From Pleionea litopenaei (GTDB taxonomy: Bacteria > Pseudomonadota > Gammaproteobacteria > Enterobacterales > Kangiellaceae): a DNA stretch of 64,000 bases. The position numbers and the translations under genes are program-made. The notes under the pieces are model-generated. The model did not search any database. It was not told the origin of the DNA and saw only the letters and a program-made list of their open reading frames with translations. Of the stretch, positions 8,534 to 17,203 are shown piece by piece (the first letter of the stretch is position 1; the number at the start of each line of letters is the position of its first letter). Location of the stretch: positions 2,204,001 through 2,268,000 of the forward strand of contig NZ_CP133548.1 in assembly GCF_031198435.1 (NCBI RefSeq). The letters run 5' to 3'.

Positions 8534-9916
8534 CTAAGACTCAGAAACGATTGAGCTCCAAGAGAGTCCGAATTCATTACTCAGTTCATTCTCTTCGATT
8601 AAACCTCGATGTAATTGCTGAGTAATTTCAGCACTGCAATTAGGATTCACCAGAATGCTCATGATACCGAGTTCTTTATTAGTGAAGCAGGCTAAGGTTC
8701 GTTCTTTCCATTGAGAGCTCATATGCGCTTTTACGTCTTCGATCCATTGGCCATCATGAGTGCTTCCAAGCAAAGTAATTAGTGTGTAACAACTTTCTAA
8801 CATAACGCCATATTTCTGCGATAACTGATCATCTTCAGGTTGATGCTTTTCCGTGTGCCGATACAGCAATAAACACTGATTCGCATTTGAAAGGTCCAAC
8901 TCTATTCGGTCAAACCCAAGCGCTAACAGTTGCTCGACTGTAGTCTGACTCAGATGGTTTGCACGAATCCAGGTAACAGACTCTTCAATCGCGATGCCCA
9001 TAACTGACGCGGCACAATCGTCCAAATAAATATAAGTGCCCGGATTTTCTGGTAATCGCGTTGATTTGACACGTACCGGAATCGAAAACTCTTTCACCGG
9101 TGCCATAGCACGAGGGTGGAGTACTTTCGCGCCAGATTGAGAAAACAGTTCGGCTTGCCGATAAGACATAACTGACAATTGACGAGCCTCGGAAATGTCT
9201 CTTGGATTAATCGAAAAGACACCAGGAACATCGGTCCAAATTTCTAACTGATTCGCTCGAAGTTTTGCCGCAAAATAACTAGCAGATGTGTCAGATCCTT
9301 CACGCCCGAGTAAAACCGTATCACCAAATTCATCAGCAGCAATAAAGCCCTGGGTAATAACAACTTGATCCGATTGGCAGCCCATTTGTTTGGCATCGAG
9401 TGGCTCAGAATAATCACATTGATTACTGGTATAGTGATGCCACTCATCTAAATCACGATTATTGTGAGCAATCAAATGCGCTCGGCAATCCATCCAAAAG
9501 ACGTTAATGCCTTGATTTTGCAAATAGCTCGCTCCAATGACGGTGGAGAATAACTCGCCGCAAGCTAGCACTTGCGCATGTTGTTTAGGAGTCACTGTTT
9601 GCTGCCGATATATTTCATCACAAAAATCGGTCAAGTCGTCAAAGTACGATTGCAAAGCAGTCTCGCCATTAACGCCTAACTCCGCAGCAAATCTCAAGTG
9701 TAATTCCTTCAACTGAAAGATCGCTTTAATGTGCACTCCAGCTAATGCTTGATGCAAAAGAGCTTCAAGTAAGTTCGAAACATTTTTTAATGCTGACAAA
9801 ACGAGAAAAGGTTGATGACCTTGATCGAGTTTTACTTGAACCTCTCGCTGAATCGTCTTCCATAGATTCGCGTCGGCAACACTGCTACCGCCAAATTTTA
9901 ATACAGACCAAGTCAT
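8534..9916 (-). CDS. Aspartate kinase (monofunctional)
   Basis: Aspartate kinase makes aspartyl phosphate, the first step towards lysine, threonine, methionine and diaminopimelate. Kinase motifs are clear: KFGGSSVADA at residues 7-16, VITQGFIAADE, GREGSDTSASYFAAKL, and WTDVPGVFSINPRDI. The C-terminal third (about 300-460) is where the ACT-type regulatory domains should be and is poorly conserved. At 460 residues there is no fused homoserine dehydrogenase. The N-terminus resembles the kinase part of ThrA/MetL more than E. coli LysC, so I do not assign lysC. It starts 13 bases after the CYTH-CHAD gene and is probably co-transcribed with it. Confidence 0.9.
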   Translation of the reverse strand: MTWSVLKFGGSSVADANLWKTIQREVQVKLDQGHQPFLVLSALKNVSNLLEALLHQALAGVHIKAIFQLKELHLRFAAELGVNGETALQSYFDDLTDFCDEIYRQQTVTPKQHAQVLACGELFSTVIGASYLQNQGINVFWMDCRAHLIAHNNRDLDEWHHYTSNQCDYSEPLDAKQMGCQSDQVVITQGFIAADEFGDTVLLGREGSDTSASYFAAKLRANQLEIWTDVPGVFSINPRDISEARQLSVMSYRQAELFSQSGAKVLHPRAMAPVKEFSIPVRVKSTRLPENPGTYIYLDDCAASVMGIAIEESVTWIRANHLSQTTVEQLLALGFDRIELDLSNANQCLLLYRHTEKHQPEDDQLSQKYGVMLESCYTLITLLGSTHDGQWIEDVKAHMSSQWKERTLACFTNKELGIMSILVNPNCSAEITQQLHRGLIEENELSNEFGLSWSSIVSES

Positions 9917-9929
9917 AAATTTTGTACCG

Positions 9930-11516
9930 TTATAACAACCAGTAAGGACGCGATTTAAACATCGCTTTGCGTGTGTGTTCCATTGCTTCTTTTACCGACT
10001 CATTGCGCTTATCTATCCATTGATGAATTTCTTCGTCATTACGAATCTGGTAAGTTTTAAAACAACGAGCAACGTATTGAAAGTAAGAGAGCTCACGAGT
10101 ACCTGCTAACAAATCGAGCCAAGGTTGTCGATATTTTTGCCTTTTTTTCGAGTCAAACAAGCCGCCGAAAAACAACCCTAAATCGAGTGCCTTTCGTAAT
10201 CTCGGTACTTGTTCTAGATAATCGTTAATGTCCATCTCTATCTTAGGACCGACTTCTCGTTTTAATTCGCGCAGTGTGTGTTCTAGCTGAGCTTTCGCAA
10301 AGTCGATGATTGGACTTTTTAATTTTTCTAAGTCGGCGTCCGTTATGAACTGTCGCCACTGCTTGAAAAACAGCCACTCAGAAATTCCTAACATGACTAA
10401 ATTATAGCGTTCTGAAGATTTCAGTTGTTTAAAGTCGATCAAAGCTTGACTCATTGCACCATGATTAACCGCTAACGCTTGCTCAATATCTTCTTCGGTT
10501 ACAAGAGACTCATTGAGCATCTGTTGCAAGTGATTACGTTCACGTGCAACGTCGACTATTTTCGACATGAATTCTGCAATATATTCCCAATTCGCTCTCA
10601 AGTCACTGGTCGCATGCCGAGGAATTAGACTGCCAAATATTTGATAAACATGTTGTACGTACAATAAGGCACGATACATTTGCAATATGGCTTCAGGCGC
10701 CAAAGAAGAATCTAAAAACTGCTCATAATATTGCCAATGTTTTAAGCCAGAATAACAAATCACTTCAAAGGCCATCTCGGCTTCTGTGCCTTGACTCATT
10801 TCAAGCGTCGACATTCGACGATGCGTTGGCTCTAATGAAGAGCACAAAGAATATCCGCGACGGGCTTTGCTTGCATTACTGATCGCAAAACCTTGTTGTG
10901 AAATAAGCTGACGACTTAGCGTGAATAAGTAGGCAGGATTACCTTTGACTAATTCTAATTCTACCTCTGATATCGGAGACGAATCATCTTCATAAAATAT
11001 ATGGCCGACATCTAATGCGATTTCAATTTCAGTGCCGTCTTCGAAATGAAGCGATGTTTTATGTCGGGTGAAATTTGTAGTGAACACTTTGTCTAACTCA
11101 CCGTCTTCTTCGATCGCTTCTTCGAGCAAGATTTTCAAATAGGGATCTTCGACTTTATCAACGTCTATTGCAAACTGTTGTAACTGTGTTTCAGATTCAT
11201 TTCGCTCATGCAAACCACCGATTGCACGACCAGACGCTTTCACGGTTTGAATCAACTTGTCGCCATCAACCCGAATCCTTAAACCAATTTTTAATTCTCT
11301 CAGTTTAAAATTCTCGGTATCGAAATAGGTATTTTTAAGATCAGAAGATACCCAAGGATCCACTGCTACAACATCTTGGAACGAGAAATCCAACAGTGAT
11401 TTTACTTGTCGTTGTTCGGCAATGAGCTTAACTTCGAGTTCGTTAGCCATCCAGCAGTCTAATTGGGGTGAATTAATATCAATTTTCAGTTTAGCGGGGT
11501 AATTTTGCACTGTCAC
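9930..11516 (-). CDS. CYTH-CHAD domain protein (YgiF-like inorganic triphosphatase)
   Basis: The N-terminal half (about residues 22-225) is a CYTH triphosphate tunnel domain, starting with the ExExK motif ELEVK; alternating charged strands such as RIRVDGDKLIQTVKASG and EIEIALDVG fit the tunnel walls. The C-terminal half (about 240-528) is a CHAD helical domain, which binds polyphosphate in studied proteins. E. coli YgiF has the same architecture, hydrolyses inorganic tripolyphosphate, and is encoded next to glnE. The start is uncertain: GTG codons at 11516 and 11510 lie at an AGG site, while an internal ATG at 11450 gives the usual family N-terminus. It is divergent from the DUF47-Pit phosphate pair. 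Confidence 0.88.
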   Translation of the reverse strand: MTVQNYPAKLKIDINSPQLDCWMANELEVKLIAEQRQVKSLLDFSFQDVVAVDPWVSSDLKNTYFDTENFKLRELKIGLRIRVDGDKLIQTVKASGRAIGGLHERNESETQLQQFAIDVDKVEDPYLKILLEEAIEEDGELDKVFTTNFTRHKTSLHFEDGTEIEIALDVGHIFYEDDSSPISEVELELVKGNPAYLFTLSRQLISQQGFAISNASKARRGYSLCSSLEPTHRRMSTLEMSQGTEAEMAFEVICYSGLKHWQYYEQFLDSSLAPEAILQMYRALLYVQHVYQIFGSLIPRHATSDLRANWEYIAEFMSKIVDVARERNHLQQMLNESLVTEEDIEQALAVNHGAMSQALIDFKQLKSSERYNLVMLGISEWLFFKQWRQFITDADLEKLKSPIIDFAKAQLEHTLRELKREVGPKIEMDINDYLEQVPRLRKALDLGLFFGGLFDSKKRQKYRQPWLDLLAGTRELSYFQYVARCFKTYQIRNDEEIHQWIDKRNESVKEAMEHTRKAMFKSRPYWLL

Positions 11517-11632
11517 CTATAATTTTATCCCAGATCAAAACCCCTCGTCCTACCCTTTGCCTAGACAATGCATGCGACTATCTCTACAATCGCGGCATCA
11601 ATTACCTGATACCAACCAGTAATGAGATAGCT

Positions 11633-12307
11633 ATGAATTTAATCAGCGATTTATTTGCAGCATCCCCCTTCCGCCCCATGCAAGATCACATCAGCAAAGT
11701 TCATGAGTGTGTTAGTGAGCTCAAGCCCTTTCTTGAAGCCGTGTGCAAGAAAGACTGGGATACCGTTGATGCATTACAACAAAAGATCAGTGGGCTTGAG
11801 AATGATGCCGACGACCTAAAGAAAGACATTCGATTAAAACTTCCTGGAGGCATTTTTCTTCCTGTTGCGCGCACCGATTTGCTTGGCTTAGTCACCGCTC
11901 AAGACAAATTGGCTAACCGGGCCAAAGACATTGCTGGCTTAATGACAGGGCGCCATATGGAGATTCCAGAAGCCTTACAACCGAGTTTTATGGCGTATTT
12001 GGAACGCTGCATTGATGCTTCAGCGCAGGCACATAAAGCGATTCATGAACTCGATGAGTTAGTTGAAACCGGCTTTCGTGGCCGTGAAGCCTTGCTAGTT
12101 GAAAAAATGATCTCTGAACTTGATGCCATCGAAAACGATACCGACGTATTGCAACGTCAACTGCGTAAAGAATTGTTCAAGATCGAGAATGACCTGCCAG
12201 CGGTTCATGTCATTTTCTTATACAAAGTCATCGATTGGATTGGCGATCTTGGGGATCGCGCAGAGAAAGTCGGTTCAGATTTAGAACTTATGTTAGCGCG
12301 CAAGTAA
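11633..12307 (+). CDS. DUF47 (TIGR00153) PhoU-like protein, Pit accessory
   Basis: This 224-residue, all-helical protein belongs to the DUF47/TIGR00153 family, distantly related to PhoU. Recognisable segments are ASPFRPMQDHISKVHECV, KKDIRLKLPGGIFLPVARTD and the C-terminal VIDWIGDLGDRAEKVGSDLE. Members are commonly encoded just before Pit phosphate transporters and are thought to control them; pit follows here by 62 bases. A 7-bp complementary pair (CTATCTC at 11578-11584, GAGATAG at 11624-11630) brackets its leader just before the ATG. I see no clear Pho box in the divergent 11517-11632 region. Confidence 0.92.
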   Translation: MNLISDLFAASPFRPMQDHISKVHECVSELKPFLEAVCKKDWDTVDALQQKISGLENDADDLKKDIRLKLPGGIFLPVARTDLLGLVTAQDKLANRAKDIAGLMTGRHMEIPEALQPSFMAYLERCIDASAQAHKAIHELDELVETGFRGREALLVEKMISELDAIENDTDVLQRQLRKELFKIENDLPAVHVIFLYKVIDWIGDLGDRAEKVGSDLELMLARK

Positions 12308-12369
12308 GTACTTGCTCAGTCAGCTCAGTGAACGCATTAATAATAAATTAGATAAACAAAGGTTTAACA

Positions 12370-13647
12370 ATGGATATCTTCGACCATTACACCCTGACCC
12401 TGCTCATTTTCGCCGGGATCGTCGGTTTCTTCATGGCTTGGGGCATCGGGGCCAATGATGTAGCGAATGCGATGGGCACCTCTGTGGGCTCAAAAGCATT
12501 AACCGTCAAACAAGCCATTTTTATTGCCGCTATTTTCGAATTCGCCGGCGCTTACCTTGCGGGTGGCGAAGTCACCTCGACCATTCGGAAAGGCATTATT
12601 TCATCCGAGCCGTTTATCCCGCATCCCGAACTGCTGGTTCTGGGCATGATCTCAGCATTACTGGCAGCCGGAACTTGGTTAGCCATTGCGTCTGCTCGCG
12701 GCTGGCCCGTCTCAACCACTCACTCCATCGTTGGTGCTATCATCGGTTTTGCAGTGGTTGCGGTAGGTATGGAAGCGGTTAGTTGGGGCAAAGTCGGCGG
12801 CATCGTAGGTAGCTGGATCGTCACCCCCTTAATTTCCGGTATCATCGCCTACCTCATATTTATGAGTGCACAGAAGCTTATTTTCGATACCGATCATCCA
12901 GTCAACAATGCTAAGAAATACGTGCCATTGTATATGGGTTTCGCGGGTTTCGTGTTGGCCTTAGTCACCATTAAAAAGGGCTTAAAGCACATTGTGAAAT
13001 CAGGCGACCTAAATATTTCCAATGGAGAAGCTTACCTCTACGCTGGATTGGTCGCTGTTTTGATCGCCATTGTAGGCGCTTTCTTTGTGCGCCGCGTTAA
13101 AATCGAGCCAAGTGCAGACAAAGATATGCACTTCAATAATGTTGAAAAAATATTCGCCATTTTGATGGTAGTAACCGCATGTTGTATGGCCTTCGCTCAT
13201 GGTTCAAACGATGTCGCTAACGCCATCGGCCCTCTTGCAGCGGTTCAAAGCGTCATTGCTAATGACGGACAAATCGTGGCTAAAACGCCGCTTGCATGGT
13301 GGATTCTGCCACTCGGCGGCATCGGAATTGTGTGTGGTTTAGCATTATTCGGAAGTCGCGTAATGACCACCATTGGCAAAGGCATCACCCATTTAACACC
13401 AAGCCGGGGCTTTGCAGCAGAGCTAGCGGCCGCGACTACGGTGGTTATCGCTTCGGGCACTGGCTTACCGATTTCGACCACACAGACCTTGGTGGGCGCG
13501 GTATTAGGTGTTGGTATGGCGCGCGGTATCGCCGCTTTAAACCTTGGTGTTGTGCGTAGCATTGTGATTAGCTGGGTGGTCACCTTGCCCATCGGAGCAG
13601 CGCTTGCGATTATATTCTTCTTGATTTTAAAAATGATATTTTTATAG
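12370..13647 (+). CDS. pitA: Low-affinity inorganic phosphate transporter, Pit family
   Basis: This 425-residue inner-membrane protein has about ten to twelve membrane helices and the two inverted PiT signatures: GIGANDVANAMGTSVGS near residue 27 and AHGSNDVANAIGPLAA near residue 277, with STTHSIVGA and STTQTLVGAVLG as the second pair of repeats. Pit proteins import metal-phosphate with protons. It is downstream of a DUF47 accessory gene, and a long hairpin follows the stop codon. Confidence 0.93.
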   Translation: MDIFDHYTLTLLIFAGIVGFFMAWGIGANDVANAMGTSVGSKALTVKQAIFIAAIFEFAGAYLAGGEVTSTIRKGIISSEPFIPHPELLVLGMISALLAAGTWLAIASARGWPVSTTHSIVGAIIGFAVVAVGMEAVSWGKVGGIVGSWIVTPLISGIIAYLIFMSAQKLIFDTDHPVNNAKKYVPLYMGFAGFVLALVTIKKGLKHIVKSGDLNISNGEAYLYAGLVAVLIAIVGAFFVRRVKIEPSADKDMHFNNVEKIFAILMVVTACCMAFAHGSNDVANAIGPLAAVQSVIANDGQIVAKTPLAWWILPLGGIGIVCGLALFGSRVMTTIGKGITHLTPSRGFAAELAAATTVVIASGTGLPISTTQTLVGAVLGVGMARGIAALNLGVVRSIVISWVVTLPIGAALAIIFFLILKMIFL

Positions 13648-13660
13648 CCTTCAGATCTTC

Positions 13661-13708
13661 CCAATGCCTGTTTCAGCTTCCTCGCGACTCAGGCATTGGC
13701 GCTTTAAT
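13661..13708 (+). terminator. Hairpin after pitA
   Basis: A perfect 10-bp stem, CCAATGCCTG (13661-13670) and CAGGCATTGG (13690-13699), has a 19-base loop and is followed by a loose T-rich stretch (GCTTTAATT). It probably ends or stabilises the DUF47-pitA transcript; the weak T run makes it a poor intrinsic terminator. Confidence 0.45.
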
Positions 13709-13803
13709 TGCTAAGCCAGTCACAATTTCAAACCTGACGCCCTCTGTTCAGCCTCTTTTCAATCTTTTACAATGTCGCTCCACTTATATCGCAGGAACGC
13801 ATT

Positions 13804-14391
13804 GTGAAACGGTTACTTTTACTCATTTTGGTCAGCATTAGCCCTTGGCTTGCCGCTGAAAAAACCGCTTATGTCACCGACAACTTAAGCACGGCCGTTC
13901 GATCGGGTGCAACCAATGAATATCGAATATTGTTCTATGTCCCCGCCGGCTCTCAAGTGACCGTACTCGACGATGCCGCCGATAATGGGTTTATTAAAGT
14001 GCGCGATGACCGCGGACGAGAAGGCTGGACGTTAGAGCGTTTTATTGTTGATACCAAAGGCGCTCGTATTCGCTTGCAAGAAGTCGAAGCACAACTCGCT
14101 GAAGCTTTAAAAACCATCGAGACGATGAAAAAACAGCATGAAGGCGAAATGAGTGCGGTTCAAGATCGCCTTAATAATGCGAATGAAATTGTACGGAAAA
14201 GCGCTTCGTTCCAGCAACAAATCAGCGAGCTGCAAACAGAAAATACAACACTAGAGCAACAAAACCGCATGATGGCAGACCGCTTTCAACAAGAGGTCCT
14301 TTTTGCAGGTGCGATTGTGGTTCTTGGCGGTATGGTTATTGGGGCCTTTTTAGGTCGTATGTCTCGAAAAAAACGTTCTAACTGGAACTAA
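13804..14391 (+). CDS. TIGR04211-type SH3 domain membrane protein (YgiM-like)
   Basis: This protein of 195 residues has a signal peptide (about 1-18), a bacterial SH3 domain (about 20-80, segment DNLSTAVRSGATNEYRIL), a coiled coil (about 90-160) and one C-terminal membrane helix (about 168-188) with a positive tail. That is the TIGR04211/YgiM architecture; the function is unknown but it is thought to work at the cell envelope. The start is a GTG with AGGA ten bases upstream. E. coli ygiM lies next to cca, which here is 26 kb away. It overlaps the next gene by one base (TAATG), indicating coupled translation. Confidence 0.88.
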   Translation: MKRLLLLILVSISPWLAAEKTAYVTDNLSTAVRSGATNEYRILFYVPAGSQVTVLDDAADNGFIKVRDDRGREGWTLERFIVDTKGARIRLQEVEAQLAEALKTIETMKKQHEGEMSAVQDRLNNANEIVRKSASFQQQISELQTENTTLEQQNRMMADRFQQEVLFAGAIVVLGGMVIGAFLGRMSRKKRSNWN

Positions 14392-14618
14392 TGCGAACCC
14401 CTTGTCGAAGTACCTGCAAACTCAACCCACAAGATATCTGTGTGGGTTGCTTTCGGCATATGGCTGAAATAGCCAATTGGAATCGTCTCTCGCCGCGAAA
14501 CAAACACATCGCGGTAATTCGTGCACAACAACGGCGGGCAGCCAAGCCTTACGAACAACAACCACTCGACGTTTTACAGCCCATCACATCAATCAAATTT
14601 CGACAATATAAAAGCTAA
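14391..14618 (+). CDS. DUF1289 domain protein
   Basis: This 75-residue protein begins with the DUF1289 cysteine signature: CRSTCKLN, ICVGCFRHMAEIANW, with four conserved cysteines and the E-I-x-x-W motif, suggesting a small metal-binding fold. The function is unknown. It overlaps the stop codon of the SH3 gene by one base and is surely co-expressed with it. The next gene is on the opposite strand. Confidence 0.88.
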   Translation: MRTPCRSTCKLNPQDICVGCFRHMAEIANWNRLSPRNKHIAVIRAQQRRAAKPYEQQPLDVLQPITSIKFRQYKS

Positions 14619-14678
14619 GTTCACTTTTATATTTCTATCCCTTCAGTAATGGAACTTTTATCCATTGTAAACGTATGC

Positions 14679-16349
14679 TCAACCGTCCCAAAGCGCGGTT
14701 AAAAACTCAAATAATTTTTCTCTTCGCAGCGGCTTAGTTAAAAACTCAACCGCGCCCAAGGCTTCCGCCTGATCGAAGGTTTCTTGCGAGACATCACCGG
14801 ATAAAAAAGCTTTTGGCACTTTTTGTAAGTCACTTTGTTGATTTAATTGTTCGATCACTTCAAAGCCGGTCATATCCGGTAGACGAATATCTATAAGTAT
14901 TAAATCAGGCATCTTCGCCAGAGCCATGGGTAGAGCATGATTTCCAATTTGCGCTATTTGCAAGTCTATTCCGGTATCTCTGAGATAACCCTTTATGACC
15001 ATTTGGTTAACTCGATTATCTTCAATAAGCAGGATTTTTTTATCTTTAAACTGCGTCATGGATTTAAATTTTGGTCGTTCGTTGGCCGTCACTTTCGATG
15101 CTTTCAATGGCAAAGTAACGGTAAAAGTAGAGCCATGATTAAGTTCACTCTGCACACACACATCACCGCCTAAAAACACGCATAACTCTTTTACTATGGT
15201 TAGACCTAAACCGGAACCTTGCGTCAAATGACTTAAAGAATTAGATACCTGATGAAACGGTTTGAAAATATTCTTAAGATCAGCTTGCGCAATCCCCACG
15301 CCGCTATCAATCACTTGAATTTTCAGTTGTTGTTGCTCTTGCGTAACCTTTACCGTCACAGCCTCATGTTCAGGAGTGAACTTTATTGCATTACCCAACA
15401 AGTTAATTAATATTTGCATGACTTTAATTTTGTCGAGCTCCACATACCGTGGCAGTTCTTGAGAAATTTCTTTACGTAACGTTATCGTGCGAGTTTTCGC
15501 TCGTTGTTGATTAATAATAAACAATTCATCAATCATTTTTTCGAGGCCAACAGACATAAGCTCTCGCTTCATATTTCCCGACTCTATTCGAGAAATATCT
15601 AACACGTGATTGACCGTATCATGCAAACTTTCGGCCGAACAATGAATTACATGTAACGACTTTTCTAAAGAATCCTCACTATGCTGGCTAGTTACCGGGA
15701 AGCGTTCACACAATTGCTCAGACAAACCTAGAATGCCATTGATGGGGGTTCGAATTTCATGACTGAGATGGTTTAAAAATTTAGTTTTAAGTTCAGCCAA
15801 AGAACGTAACTTTTGATTCAGAACCAATAATTCTTCTTGGGCTTTGCTTTGCCGCTTCACCGCTAGGCGTAACTCGAGCTGCGCCATGACTTGACGACTC
15901 AAAGCCGAAAGTGCGTTCTTTTGATCTTTGGTTAATTTGCGTGGCTTTTGATCAATGATACATAAGGTGCCTAAAGGCAAGCCTTGCTGACTCTTTAGTG
16001 GCATTCCAGCGTAAAATCGGATATTTGGTTCGCCAATAACTAAAGGATTATCGTTGAAGCGACGATCGTCGAGAGTATCTTCAACGATCATAACATCATC
16101 TTGTAAAATGGCATGGGCACAAAAAGCGAGATCTCGAGGCGTCTCTGTGACATCTAAGCCTTGCTTAGATTTGAACCATTGGCGATGTTGATCGACGAGA
16201 CTCACCAAGGCAATCGGCACATCACACAGTTGTGATGCTAATAATGTAAGGTCATCAAAATCTTGTTCGGGCAGAGTATCGAGTATCTCGTATTCATACA
16301 ACGCCTCGAGTCGTAGATCTTCTTGACTATGTTGTTCTGCTTTTTTCAT
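14679..16349 (-). CDS. Soluble hybrid histidine kinase: GAF, HisKA, HATPase, receiver
   Basis: This 556-residue protein lacks membrane helices. A GAF domain covers about residues 20-165 (segments FCAHAILQDDVMIVEDT and RFYAGMPL). It is followed by a HisKA domain with the phospho-acceptor histidine in LSHEIRTPINGILGLSEQL, an ATPase domain with ILINLLGNAIKFTP and GSGLGLTIVKEL, and a receiver (about 435-550) with the acceptor aspartate in LILIDIRLPDMTG. No output domain follows the receiver, so phosphate must pass to another protein. The signal is unknown and presumably cytosolic. It lies just downstream of a separate NarL-type regulator on the same strand. Confidence 0.92.
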   Translation of the reverse strand: MKKAEQHSQEDLRLEALYEYEILDTLPEQDFDDLTLLASQLCDVPIALVSLVDQHRQWFKSKQGLDVTETPRDLAFCAHAILQDDVMIVEDTLDDRRFNDNPLVIGEPNIRFYAGMPLKSQQGLPLGTLCIIDQKPRKLTKDQKNALSALSRQVMAQLELRLAVKRQSKAQEELLVLNQKLRSLAELKTKFLNHLSHEIRTPINGILGLSEQLCERFPVTSQHSEDSLEKSLHVIHCSAESLHDTVNHVLDISRIESGNMKRELMSVGLEKMIDELFIINQQRAKTRTITLRKEISQELPRYVELDKIKVMQILINLLGNAIKFTPEHEAVTVKVTQEQQQLKIQVIDSGVGIAQADLKNIFKPFHQVSNSLSHLTQGSGLGLTIVKELCVFLGGDVCVQSELNHGSTFTVTLPLKASKVTANERPKFKSMTQFKDKKILLIEDNRVNQMVIKGYLRDTGIDLQIAQIGNHALPMALAKMPDLILIDIRLPDMTGFEVIEQLNQQSDLQKVPKAFLSGDVSQETFDQAEALGAVEFLTKPLRREKLFEFLTALWDG

Positions 16350-16454
16350 GCAAACCCTGATCTTGAAGCTGGGCTTACGCGACGCTCTCTAAGAAGTAAT
16401 GATCACGACTGTTCTACTCGCCCAGCGAACATTCGATGTCATTTAGTGTAGACC

Positions 16455-17105
16455 TTATTTGCTCAGCAAACCATGTTCTAATGCAAGTAACACGGCCCGA
16501 GTGCGATCTCGAACACCCATTTTTGAAAGAATGTTAGACACATGATTTTTTATGGTGCCTTCCGATTTATGCAATGCACTGGCAATCTCTTTGTTTGAAT
16601 AGCCGCCCGCAATCAGACGCAACACGTCCAGCTCTCTCGCACTTAGCGCTTCGATTCCCTCCACCGAGGCTTTGTTAAGCTCGCTGCCACCCGATTGCTC
16701 AAGCAGTTTCTCGGTAACAGCCGGTAATAAAAACCGACCACCTTGATGCACTTGAGTAATTGCATCAATCAAGGTTTCTAATGAAACATCTTTCAACAAA
16801 AAGCCTTTCGCACCAGCGCTAATACTTTGCAAAATTAGCTCGTGATCATCGAAGGTTGTTAGCACCAGAACAGGAATGTCGATCTGCTGTCTCTGTAACT
16901 CTTTCAATACATCAACCCCACCCATTTTCGGCATTGAAAGATCAAGCATAATGACATCGGGAGGCGTATTCTCGATGCTTTGAAGCACTTCAACGCCGTC
17001 GCTACATTCAGCAATGACTTCGATCTCATCCGTCAGACTAAAAAGACTTTTGATTCCTTCTCGAATCAAAGTTTGATCATCAACTAACGTAATTTTTATA
17101 CTCAT
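16455..17105 (-). CDS. NarL/LuxR-type response regulator
   Basis: This 216-residue regulator has a receiver (1-120) with acidic pocket D9/D10, acceptor D55 in VIMLDLSMPKMGG, and K in LKDV, followed by a LuxR-type helix-turn-helix (about 150-212; segments LSARELDVLRLIAGGYSNK and VSNILSKMGVRDRTRA). It is encoded 98 bases after the DesK-type kinase on the same strand and is its obvious partner. Targets are unknown. Confidence 0.93.
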   Translation of the reverse strand: MSIKITLVDDQTLIREGIKSLFSLTDEIEVIAECSDGVEVLQSIENTPPDVIMLDLSMPKMGGVDVLKELQRQQIDIPVLVLTTFDDHELILQSISAGAKGFLLKDVSLETLIDAITQVHQGGRFLLPAVTEKLLEQSGGSELNKASVEGIEALSARELDVLRLIAGGYSNKEIASALHKSEGTIKNHVSNILSKMGVRDRTRAVLLALEHGLLSK

Positions 17106-17203
17106 ATAAACTCAGGTTGATTAGGTTTGCTTATCATATTAAATACCGTTTATGTAACTGTTTTTATGGCTACTGCAATCACTCGTATTAACGATTAATT
17201 CAG

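Noticed and set aside
11517-11632. Possible Pho box between CYTH-CHAD and DUF47 genes
   Set aside because: No pair of CTGTCAT-like repeats with the right spacing is present.
13245-13664. 139-codon open frame on the minus strand inside pitA
   Set aside because: It is fully antisense to a well-conserved transporter gene, shows a composition typical of a shadow frame and has no recognisable domain.
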